This document shows positions 1-5,236 of a stretch of DNA of 5,236 nt, one piece after another (position 1 is the first letter of the stretch; each line of letters opens with the position of its first letter). The DNA is from Acidobacteriota bacterium (lineage in GTDB: Bacteria; Acidobacteriota; Aminicenantia; UBA2199). The DNA is taken from NCBI GenBank assembly GCA_021817755.1, contig JAKAGC010000360.1, positions 1 through 5,236 on the forward strand, written 5' to 3'. The notes beneath the pieces were generated by a model, which saw nothing but the letters and a program-made list of their open reading frames with translations, had not been told where the DNA came from and did no database searches. The position numbers were made by a program, and so were the translations under genes.

Positions 1-1
1 T

Positions 2-157
2 CCATGTAATGTTGCTCTATCGTGTGGCGGTGGGAAAACGGCATGGTGTCATACCACTTCTAGCTGTACTGAAACGACTCATTGTGGTTATACAGAAGCC
101 GGGGTGACTTGTTCTTGTGGTGATAATACCGTATCTTTTGATTGCCCGGTTGTATGA
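2..157 (+). CDS. Cysteine-rich polypeptide, C-terminal fragment (5' end outside window)
   Basis: The frame is open from the window edge (first full codon at 2) to a TGA at 155-157, giving 51 residues. Eight are cysteines, at fragment positions 2, 8, 16, 22, 28, 37, 39 and 48, with many Thr, Ser and Gly and few charged residues. The even Cys spacing suggests a small secreted, disulfide-bonded or metal-binding domain, or the core of a modified peptide. No family is recognised with certainty. The Cys-rich tail and the 6-bladed propeller gene 90 bp downstream on the same strand recall the NVEALA-type short peptides of Bacteroidales, which often lie next to such propellers, but that motif is not cleanly present (NVALSC is the nearest string). 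It could also be the tail of a larger protein, as the start is not visible. Sense coding is supported by the absence of stops and the strongly non-random Cys pattern. Confidence 0.6.
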   Translation, partial: PCNVALSCGGGKTAWCHTTSSCTETTHCGYTEAGVTCSCGDNTVSFDCPVV

Positions 158-173
158 GTTAAAATATTTTAAA

Positions 174-208
174 ATTGGCAGGAGAAACTCTCAGTCTCTC
201 CTGCCAAT
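174..208 (+). terminator. Perfect 12-bp hairpin downstream of the Cys-rich gene (terminator or attenuator)
   Basis: ATTGGCAGGAGA (174-185) and TCTCCTGCCAAT (197-208) are exact inverted repeats around an 11-nt loop. The hairpin starts 16 nt after the Cys-rich stop codon, is preceded by A-rich sequence and is followed by ATATTTGAG, a weak and interrupted T tract. It fits a Rho-independent terminator for the upstream gene. Because the T tract is poor and the next gene starts only 39 nt later on the same strand, it could instead be a partial terminator or mRNA-stabilising stem inside one operon. Confidence 0.7.
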
Positions 209-213
209 ATTTG

Positions 214-229
214 AGTTCTATTGAGAACT
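214..229 (+). promoter_or_regulatory. Small inverted repeat just upstream of the propeller gene
   Basis: AGTTCT (214-219) and AGAACT (224-229) form a perfect 6-bp stem with a 4-nt loop, followed by GATTTT. It sits directly after the larger hairpin and about 6 nt before the AAAGG ribosome binding site (236-240). It may be a second stem of the same terminator, an operator half-site pair or chance; nothing here decides between them. Confidence 0.25.
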
Positions 230-247
230 GATTTTAAAGGTAAATGA

Positions 248-1456
248 ATGAAAAATTCGCGAAGATTTAAATTTATTCTTTTAGTTGTGATAATGGTAGT
301 TTTTTCAGGGACTCTTTGGCTTGTATATAAAAATTCGACTAAATTTCATTTCCTTACTTCTTTTTCTTCCGGAGTAGGACAACTCTCTGAAAACAATAAA
401 ACTCATTTTCTACCCGGGTTTCGCAGGATCAATCAACCTTCTCAATCCATTCGAAATGATGAACCCGAACCTTTGATATTCTCGGGCGAAACCATAATAG
501 GTATGGAAGAAAAAGCAAAAGGTTCCATAGGTTTATTATCCTGTCTACGCAGTATAGATGTAGATAATGATAAAAATATCTATCTTGCCGATTATAAACA
601 GAGTCAGATATTTAAATTCGATCCAGGAGGAACTTTACTTGCTTCAATAGGAAAAGAAGGGGCTGGAGGTCCAGGCGACAGCCTTCAACCAGCAGCGCTT
701 TTTATCCGGGATAAACACGATTTATTCGTTTATGATTCTCAATTGCAACGCCTTTCATTTTTTGACATTTCCGGGAAATTCAATGATTGCACCAAATTGT
801 TCGATCTATTTGGAGATTGGGTCTTTATCGATGGAAAACACCGCGTCTTTTACAGAACTATGGAATACACAACTGATGAATCTTTCGATGCTCTTGTTAA
901 AACATCAAAAGATGGCAACAAAAAAGAATTACTTGCCAGTTTCTTTCGTAAAAAATTCGATCAAAATAAGACCATAATTGCCGGAGGAATTATCGATCCT
1001 TATTTTCCCTCACTCTATTTTGCAAATATGAGTCCAGACCATTTCGTTTTTGTTAATAATATGGAACCTATTTTATATATTGTCGATACAACCAAGGATA
1101 CTATCGCCCTGGTCCCCCTCGATTTAAAACCCATTCCTATATCTACCGAAGAAAAAAAAGCTTATGAATATTCATATAAAAATCAATTGCAAAATATGCA
1201 TTTAGAATCGTATCGCCCTTATTTTTATAAGATACTCGCAGATAATAGAGGGCGTATTTTCGCCGTTCGTTTGAAGAATTGCCTCGATAAAGTCGGAGAC
1301 TGGAAAATCGATATGTTTAGCCCACAAGGTGAATACTTACGTAGCGTTAGATCACCTTATCTCCCTGAGGCTATAAAATATGATTCAATGTATATTACGG
1401 CTACGGATGATGCCGGTGAACCCATAATAAAGAAGCTAACCATTACCAATTTATAA
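248..1456 (+). CDS. Membrane-anchored 6-bladed beta-propeller protein (NHL/TolB-like)
   Basis: 402 residues. Residues 4-8 are basic (RRFK) and about 9-27 form one hydrophobic segment, so the protein is probably an N-terminally anchored or secreted envelope protein. No lipobox Cys is seen. A low-complexity linker (about 30-75) leads into propeller blades. The clearest repeats are at 102-135 (SIDVDNDKNIYLADY, then IFKFDPGGTLLASIG), 148-178 (LFVYDSQLQRLSFFDISGKF) and 325-367 (ILADNRGRIFAV, then IDMFSPQGEYLRSV). Each has the pattern of an Asp-containing turn, a 'hIYhAD'-like strand and a final 'hFDxxGxhh' strand found in NHL-type and 6-bladed propeller proteins. The middle blades are diverged. 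Such domains bind proteins or ligands; no catalytic residues are recognisable and no specific function can be assigned. The start is ATG 248 with AAAGG at 236-240, 7 nt away; the overlapping ATG at 244 is in another frame and stops quickly. The gene lies 90 bp downstream of the Cys-rich coding end, possibly in the same operon. Confidence 0.8.
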   Translation: MKNSRRFKFILLVVIMVVFSGTLWLVYKNSTKFHFLTSFSSGVGQLSENNKTHFLPGFRRINQPSQSIRNDEPEPLIFSGETIIGMEEKAKGSIGLLSCLRSIDVDNDKNIYLADYKQSQIFKFDPGGTLLASIGKEGAGGPGDSLQPAALFIRDKHDLFVYDSQLQRLSFFDISGKFNDCTKLFDLFGDWVFIDGKHRVFYRTMEYTTDESFDALVKTSKDGNKKELLASFFRKKFDQNKTIIAGGIIDPYFPSLYFANMSPDHFVFVNNMEPILYIVDTTKDTIALVPLDLKPIPISTEEKKAYEYSYKNQLQNMHLESYRPYFYKILADNRGRIFAVRLKNCLDKVGDWKIDMFSPQGEYLRSVRSPYLPEAIKYDSMYITATDDAGEPIIKKLTITNL

Positions 1457-1540
1457 ATTTCTTTATAGTCTTATAATTATGTACGGTAAATCCGGTTATA
1501 GTATATTTTTATATTTCAAATTTTAATACTGTGAATCCTT

Positions 1541-3040
1541 TCAATCCTTATTTTCTTTAATTTCATTTCTCAAATGACTGTGTTTTCGGCTGTAGGCAAA
1601 GTAGATTATAAAACCAATCCCCAACCAGATTATAAGCCTCAGCCAGTTTTCAGGCGGTAGCGAAAGCATAAGTACCAGGCAAAGTAAGACTCCCATAATC
1701 GGTACAAATGGATAAAAAGGGGTTTTAAAAGGTCTTTCGGCATTGGGATGGGTTTTTCGCATTACAAGTACTGAACCGCAAACTATTAAAAATGCCAATA
1801 ATGTACCTATGTTTACCAGTTGCGCCAATATTTCCAGTGGGAGAACCGAAGATAATATTGCGATAAATATACCTGTTAAAATAGTCGATTTCCACGGTGT
1901 ACGATACTTTTCATGAACTGCACCGAAAATTTTTGGTGGAAGAAGTCCATCACGGGCCATCGCTAAAAATATACGGGGTTGACTTAACATCATTACCAGT
2001 AAAACCGATGTAATCCCTGCCAGAGCACCGAATGTAATCAATACATTTGCCCATCCAAGTCCCACCTGCATAAAAGCAACTGCTACAGGGGCTGTCTTAT
2101 CGATTTTATCATATGGAACCATTCCGGTTAATACACCTGCCACCAGGATATACAAAACAGTACAAATAAGTAGGGAACTAATAATCGCAATAGGAACATC
2201 TTTTCGTGGGTTTTTTGCTTCTTCTGCGTGAGTGGATATTGAATCGAATCCGATATAAGCAAAAAAGATCAAAGCTGCCCCTGCCATCATTCCCAGAGGT
2301 GCTCCTGACGCATCCGTTTGACCGAATAACGTTTTTCCGAATAATGTTAATCCTACCAGTCCATGAGGTGCAAATGGTTTCCAATTCGCCGGATTAATAT
2401 AAAAAATACCCACTCCGATTACCAGGAAAATCACAGCCAGTTTTAAGATTACCATTGTTGTATTAAAATTGGCCGTTTCTCTGATTCCTTTAACAAGGAT
2501 AATGGTGATAACCAGAGCTATGACAACCGCTGGCAAATTAAATATACTTCCGCTTGAAGTTAAGACGGTTCCCGGATTATATTGTAATGGCGGCCACCCA
2601 AATGATTTTGGAAACGGCGTTTTAAAAACCATTTCAAATAATTTCTGAAAGTAATGAGACCACCCCTGGGCTACAGTTGAAGCAGCCACAGCATATTCCA
2701 GAATTAAATCCCATCCGATAATCCATGCGAATAGCTCTCCTAAAGTCGCATAAGCATAAGTATAAGCCGATCCCGCTACCGGGACCATTGCAGCAAACTC
2801 AGAATAACAAAGTGCTGAAAAAAGGCATGCTAACCCCGATACTACCAATGATAACATTAATGACGGACCTGCAATATGTGCCCCCAATCCTGTCAATACG
2901 AATATCCCTGTTCCTATTATTGCACCTACCCCAAGACCCGTTAAATTTAAAGGTCCTAAAATTCGTCTTAACCGGCTCTCTCCGTTCAATTCTTCCAGCA
3001 ATACGTGAAGTGGTTTCTTTTTGAATAATTGACTGGACAT
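1541..3040 (-). CDS. Amino acid permease, APC superfamily, CAT/YfnA type
   Basis: 499 residues with about 12 hydrophobic segments, an inner-membrane transporter predicted to import amino acids by proton symport. TM1 carries the unwound-helix motif GAIIGTGIF (39-47), which binds the substrate's amino and carboxyl groups in the LeuT fold. TM6 and the following loop read FFAYIGFDSISTHAEEAKNP (259-278), the signature of the cationic amino acid transporter (CAT) family. SQPRIFLAMARDGLLPP (353-369) matches the conserved loop after TM8. Lys200 in TM5 aligns, by inspection, with the lysine that replaces the sodium site in ApcT-type proton-coupled members. The length is slightly above the 460-480 usual for bacterial CAT-like proteins because of a longer loop at about 131-165. 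Substrate cannot be read from sequence. The start at 3040 is supported by GAGG (3048-3045) 4 nt upstream. It is divergent from the SDR gene and convergent with the propeller gene. Confidence 0.95.
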   Translation of the reverse strand: MSSQLFKKKPLHVLLEELNGESRLRRILGPLNLTGLGVGAIIGTGIFVLTGLGAHIAGPSLMLSLVVSGLACLFSALCYSEFAAMVPVAGSAYTYAYATLGELFAWIIGWDLILEYAVAASTVAQGWSHYFQKLFEMVFKTPFPKSFGWPPLQYNPGTVLTSSGSIFNLPAVVIALVITIILVKGIRETANFNTTMVILKLAVIFLVIGVGIFYINPANWKPFAPHGLVGLTLFGKTLFGQTDASGAPLGMMAGAALIFFAYIGFDSISTHAEEAKNPRKDVPIAIISSLLICTVLYILVAGVLTGMVPYDKIDKTAPVAVAFMQVGLGWANVLITFGALAGITSVLLVMMLSQPRIFLAMARDGLLPPKIFGAVHEKYRTPWKSTILTGIFIAILSSVLPLEILAQLVNIGTLLAFLIVCGSVLVMRKTHPNAERPFKTPFYPFVPIMGVLLCLVLMLSLPPENWLRLIIWLGIGFIIYFAYSRKHSHLRNEIKENKD

Positions 3041-3080
3041 TTTACCTCGCTCACTTTTGGGATATAAATTTTAAAAAATG

Positions 3081-3109
3081 ATTGTAACATAATTTTGTTT
3101 CTAAGTCAC
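3081..3109 (-). promoter_or_regulatory. Predicted sigma-70-type promoter of the amino acid permease gene
   Basis: On the minus strand, GTGACT (3109-3104, 4 of 6 matches to TTGACA) is separated by exactly 17 bp from TACAAT (3086-3081, 5 of 6 matches to TATAAT). TG precedes the -10 box with one base between, an extended -10 arrangement. A start near 3074 would give a leader of about 34 nt that includes the GAGG ribosome binding site. Confidence 0.5.
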
Positions 3110-3145
3110 ACCTTTTTTATCAGTGCATCATGATCGATTTTAGGG

Positions 3146-3151
3146 TATAAT
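3146..3151 (+). promoter_or_regulatory. Consensus -10 box 6 nt before the SDR start codon (probable leaderless mRNA)
   Basis: TATAAT lies at 3146-3151 and the ATG begins at 3158, so transcription would begin at or within a base or two of the start codon. The best-spaced -35 candidate is poor (GTGCAT, 3123-3128, 17-bp spacer). No Shine-Dalgarno sequence stands at normal distance; AGGG at 3142-3145 is 12 nt away and GGA at 3152-3154 only 3 nt away. Confidence 0.5.
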
Positions 3152-3157
3152 GGATGT

Positions 3158-3955
3158 ATGGCAAAATTAAACTTAGAAAATAAATGGATTTTGATTACCG
3201 GGGCATCCGGTGGACTCGGTAAATCAATCGCACGTTATCTCGCTCAAAATGAAAAAGCCAATCTGGTGCTTTCTGCTCGCCGGATTGAACAATTACAACA
3301 ATTAAAAGAAGAAATCGAAACTTCTTCGAATTCAAAAGTGTTATATATTCAAACCGATTTGAGCAAACGAGATGATGTGGAGAAACTTTTCCACGAAGCC
3401 GTAAAAATTGCAGATATCGATGCAATAATAAATAATGCCGGAATTACTTATTATGGGCTTACCGATATTAATCACTTTGAAACATTTGAGACTATTATCG
3501 ATGTTAATATGAAAGCGTTAATGTGGTTAACGCTTCGATTTCTTGAATATTTCAAGGAAAAGGGCAACGGAGCTATTCTGAATATTACAAGTGAAGCCGG
3601 TTTAATTCCGACCCCCTATCAAACCGTTTATTCTGCCTCAAAACATGCGGCTCAAGTATTTACAGAGGCTATTCGCGCCGAAAATAGAAAAAGCGGAGTT
3701 ATTATTTCTTCTTTTGCGCCTGGTGGAATTGCTACCGAAATGCTGACTAAATCCGGACTCGATAAAAAACATGGGATGGATAGTCCTTTTAATATGAACC
3801 CTGATGTCGTTGCCCGACTTGCCGTGAAATCATTTAAAAAGAAAAAATTTATCTCTGTTCCCGGGTTTTTAAATAAATTGACTGTGTGCGTGGCTAGATT
3901 TTTGCCCCGGAGATTCATTGCGTTTTCCTCTGAAAGAGTATATCGTCCACTCTGA
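3158..3955 (+). CDS. Short-chain dehydrogenase/reductase (classical SDR, NAD(P)-dependent)
   Basis: 265 residues, a typical classical SDR length, predicted cytoplasmic. The Rossmann nucleotide-binding motif TGASGGLG is at 14-21, the cofactor-binding Asp at 67 (TDLS), the structural NNAG at 92-95, and the full catalytic tetrad is present: Asn117, Ser145, Tyr158 and Lys162 (YSASK). PGG at 188-190 follows the usual PG motif. Arg41 and Arg42 after strand beta-2 (SARR) favour NADPH over NADH. The C-terminal part, with FLPRR (248-252), resembles DltE/YqjQ-like reductases of unknown substrate. ATG 3158 is the only usual start codon before the in-frame TGA at 3131, and it places the Rossmann fold at the expected distance. 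The gene is divergent from the permease and convergent with hgcB. There is no sign of a link to mercury methylation, and the substrate is unknown. Confidence 0.93.
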   Translation: MAKLNLENKWILITGASGGLGKSIARYLAQNEKANLVLSARRIEQLQQLKEEIETSSNSKVLYIQTDLSKRDDVEKLFHEAVKIADIDAIINNAGITYYGLTDINHFETFETIIDVNMKALMWLTLRFLEYFKEKGNGAILNITSEAGLIPTPYQTVYSASKHAAQVFTEAIRAENRKSGVIISSFAPGGIATEMLTKSGLDKKHGMDSPFNMNPDVVARLAVKSFKKKKFISVPGFLNKLTVCVARFLPRRFIAFSSERVYRPL

Positions 3956-3982
3956 ATATTAGACAAAAGTTATTCTCTATAG

Positions 3983-4035
3983 TTAATAGGGGAGGTGGAA
4001 GTATCATGATGTAGATTTCACCGCCTCCCAATTAA
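3983..4035. terminator. Inverted repeat between convergent SDR and hgcB genes, possible bidirectional terminator
   Basis: GGGAGGTGG (3990-3998) pairs with CCGCCTCCC (4021-4029) with one G-T wobble, around a 22-nt loop. The stem is extended by TTAAT (3983-3987) with ATTAA (4031-4035) across a small internal bulge. It lies 27 bp after the SDR stop and 84 bp beyond the hgcB stop, where both convergent units must end. The flanks are A/T-rich but lack a long uninterrupted T run in either direction, so termination may be inefficient. Confidence 0.55.
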
Positions 4036-4119
4036 ATTTCATATAATTTAACTAAAATAAATTTTCAAAGTACTACCTTTGCCTTTGTATATTCAGTAAG
4101 GTTCACTGGAACATCAGTA

Positions 4120-4431
4120 TTATCCGCAGCAAGAAGAACCGCACGAAGGAGAATCCGAAGGTCCACAGCATGGGGCTGTGCCTTTTAATGCTCCCTGGAT
4201 AATTGCTTGTGCACAACCGACACCACTTTTAACTCCAATAGCAGTAAATGGACAATTCAAAGCACATGCCCCACACTCCATACAGGCATCTCTATCTATT
4301 ATTTCCGCTTTTCCCTTTATTAATTCAAATACTCCGTGTGGGCAAACAGTCATGCACATCCCACAACCTTTGCATTTTTCTTTGTCTAAAGTTAATGTAG
4401 TTACATTTTTTAAATAGTAGAATTTTTTCAT
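4120..4431 (-). CDS. hgcB: Mercury methylation ferredoxin HgcB
   Basis: 103 residues, close to the usual size of about 95. It has two 4Fe-4S motifs: Cys20, 23, 26, 30 (CKGCGMCMTVCP) and Cys50, 53, 56, 60 (CMECGACALNCP); the ECGAC form of the second is typical of HgcB. Cys73, in VGCAQAII, matches the extra conserved Cys of HgcB, and vicinal Cys pairs occur in the C-terminal tail (88-89 and 101-102, plus Cys97). The family is known to reduce the HgcA corrinoid, and its tail cysteines probably bind and deliver Hg(II). It begins 12 bp after the hgcA stop. ATG 4431 is preceded by GGGGG (4441-4437) at 5 nt, an imperfect ribosome binding site, and the N-terminus (YLKNVTTLTLD) starts where HgcB proteins normally do. 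The second Cys pair makes the tail richer in thiols than the usual single pair. Confidence 0.96.
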   Translation of the reverse strand: MKKFYYLKNVTTLTLDKEKCKGCGMCMTVCPHGVFELIKGKAEIIDRDACMECGACALNCPFTAIGVKSGVGCAQAIIQGALKGTAPCCGPSDSPSCGSSCCG

Positions 4432-4443
4432 TTTAACCCCCGT

Positions 4444-5236
4444 CTAACGAGTAAATATACTCGATACCCATAACCCCATACCTACAACCACTCCGGCAAT
4501 TTGAAACGGAATAGCAGCACGCATTTCTTTTTTCACTCCCGATATAGAGGTATAAGTCGATGCACCAGTAAAATTCATAGTTAAGAATGATGAAAAGGCT
4601 GTTATTAAAAGGAACCACGCTCCATAATGGAGGAACGTATTCCCTGCTGTCTGAGTAATGAAAGCGATAATAAACACTATTACACCTGCTCCAAATCCTT
4701 TTATTGAAAAACTACGTCCCGGGAGCCAGGGTAATAGCATCGGACCTAAAACGGTTCCGGCTATGTAAGCAAGCAACACATTTAATACCGCCAATAATCC
4801 GGCCTTTCCTTGTAAGGCATATCCATTTCTGGTGATTCCCGACAGTAGAAAAATAGCAATACATATATACATTAATTTCCCCAATCCTTGCATGAATTCC
4901 ACCGGTAAAACCTGTAACCGCTCTTTAAATGAGAAAGTGACCCGTCTCATCTCCGGTAAAGTTTTCATTCCCTGTTCTAAAAATAATGGAATATCAGGTG
5001 CACGTACAGGCCCATAAATAACCGTAAAACCCGAGGATTCCTTAACTTTGTGCGCTGAAATTCCTGTTGCCCCTAGTTGCGGAACGATCAACTTTCTGTG
5101 GGATACAATTTCTTTTAAACCGGTTTCTTCAATACGCTTTACCAGTTCCTTTGTACTGAATGTGCCTTTTCCAGCCGCACACCAAACATTGATTCCTTTC
5201 GTATCCAAAACCAATATCCAGGCATCCAATCCTCCA
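4444..5236 (-). CDS. hgcA: Mercury methylation corrinoid protein HgcA (N-terminus cut by window edge)
   Basis: 263 residues are visible, and the frame runs off the right edge. HgcA transfers a methyl group from its cobalamin to Hg(II), giving methylmercury; the methyl is thought to come from the folate (Wood-Ljungdahl) C1 pool. The diagnostic cap-helix motif NVWCAAGK is at fragment residues 16-23; its Cys (codon 5181-5179) is the lower axial cobalt ligand, Cys93 in Desulfovibrio ND132 by recollection of that protein. The corrinoid domain continues through VPQLGATGISAHKV and YGPVRAPDIP. It is followed by five membrane segments, at about 120-135, 145-168, 180-197, 204-222 and 241-261, with the conserved NFTGASTYTSISGVKKEM between the last two. 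Compared with full HgcA of about 340 residues, roughly 75 N-terminal residues are missing. The TTG at 5229 is an internal Leu codon, not a start. It stands upstream of hgcB in one operon; the promoter is outside the window. The membrane domain excludes the related soluble CFeSP (CdhD) subunit. Confidence 0.97.
   Translation of the reverse strand, partial: GGLDAWILVLDTKGINVWCAAGKGTFSTKELVKRIEETGLKEIVSHRKLIVPQLGATGISAHKVKESSGFTVIYGPVRAPDIPLFLEQGMKTLPEMRRVTFSFKERLQVLPVEFMQGLGKLMYICIAIFLLSGITRNGYALQGKAGLLAVLNVLLAYIAGTVLGPMLLPWLPGRSFSIKGFGAGVIVFIIAFITQTAGNTFLHYGAWFLLITAFSSFLTMNFTGASTYTSISGVKKEMRAAIPFQIAGVVVGMGLWVSSIFTR

Noticed and set aside
732..977. Open frame inside the propeller gene
   Set aside because: It overlaps a well-supported gene in another frame, shows no recognisable motif and has no suitable start context.
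1452..1467. TATAAA-TTTC-TTTATA inverted repeat as terminator of the propeller gene
   Set aside because: The stem is only 6 A-T pairs, begins inside the stop codon region and has no T tract; it is likely chance in AT-rich sequence.
1457..1540. Terminator or small RNA in the gap between the convergent propeller and permease genes
   Set aside because: Only 3-5 bp A/T-rich or CGG/CCG pairings can be drawn, none with a convincing stem and T run.
2725..3024. Plus-strand open frame across the permease N-terminal region
   Set aside because: It is antisense to a clearly conserved transporter, and its Leu/Pro-rich translation is what reverse-frame membrane protein DNA gives.
3652..3966. Minus-strand open frame across the SDR C-terminal half
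   Set aside because: It is antisense to a conserved SDR with all catalytic residues and has no recognisable domain.
4178..4417. Plus-strand open frame opposite hgcB
   Set aside because: It is the antisense shadow of the ferredoxin, and its Pro/His/Ala pattern reflects the reverse of Cys codons and their neighbours.
5227..5229. TTG codon as the start of the right-edge minus-strand gene
   Set aside because: The frame stays open past it to the window edge, and HgcA proteins have their whole N-terminal region before this point; it is an internal Leu codon.
4444..5236. CFeSP large subunit (CdhD/AcsC) as identity of the corrinoid protein
   Set aside because: The cap-helix NVWCAAGK motif, the five-segment membrane domain and the adjacent HgcB-type ferredoxin are specific to HgcA; CdhD is soluble and sits with other acetyl-CoA synthase genes.

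Overview
The window is AT-rich chromosomal DNA from a bacterium that is probably anaerobic. No rRNA, tRNA, CRISPR array or insertion sequence is visible. The strongest clue to lifestyle is a clear hgcA-hgcB pair on the minus strand at the right edge. These are the corrinoid methyltransferase and ferredoxin needed for mercury methylation, found so far in anaerobic bacteria and archaea. The propeller protein at the left resembles the '6-bladed beta-propeller' proteins common in Bacteroidota and Candidatus Aminicenantes. An Aminicenantes-like or Bacteroidota-like host is therefore possible, but this is a weak inference.

Layout from left to right. Positions 2-157 hold the C-terminal end of a cysteine-rich polypeptide (8 Cys in 51 residues) on the plus strand. 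A perfect 12-bp hairpin (174-208) follows. Next is a 402-aa membrane-anchored beta-propeller protein (248-1456, plus). Convergent to it is a 12-TM CAT/YfnA-type amino acid permease (1541-3040, minus). The permease shares a 117-bp divergent promoter region with an NAD(P)-dependent short-chain dehydrogenase (3158-3955, plus). The dehydrogenase's -10 box lies so close to its ATG that the mRNA is probably leaderless. A GC-rich inverted repeat (3983-4035) separates it from the convergent hgcB (4120-4431, minus) and hgcA (4444-5236, minus, N-terminus cut by the window edge).

The genes form four transcription units. hgcA and hgcB are separated by 12 bp and act together: HgcA carries a methyl group on its corrinoid and transfers it to Hg(II), and HgcB supplies electrons to regenerate the cofactor. 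The permease and dehydrogenase look like housekeeping or metabolic genes with no evident link to mercury methylation. The cysteine-rich peptide and the propeller may be a functional pair, by analogy with Bacteroidales loci that place short secreted Cys-rich peptides beside 6-bladed propeller proteins. That link is inferred from position and general appearance only.

No gene-free stretch exceeds 300 bases. The gaps at 1457-1540 and 4036-4119 are AT-rich and show nothing convincing.
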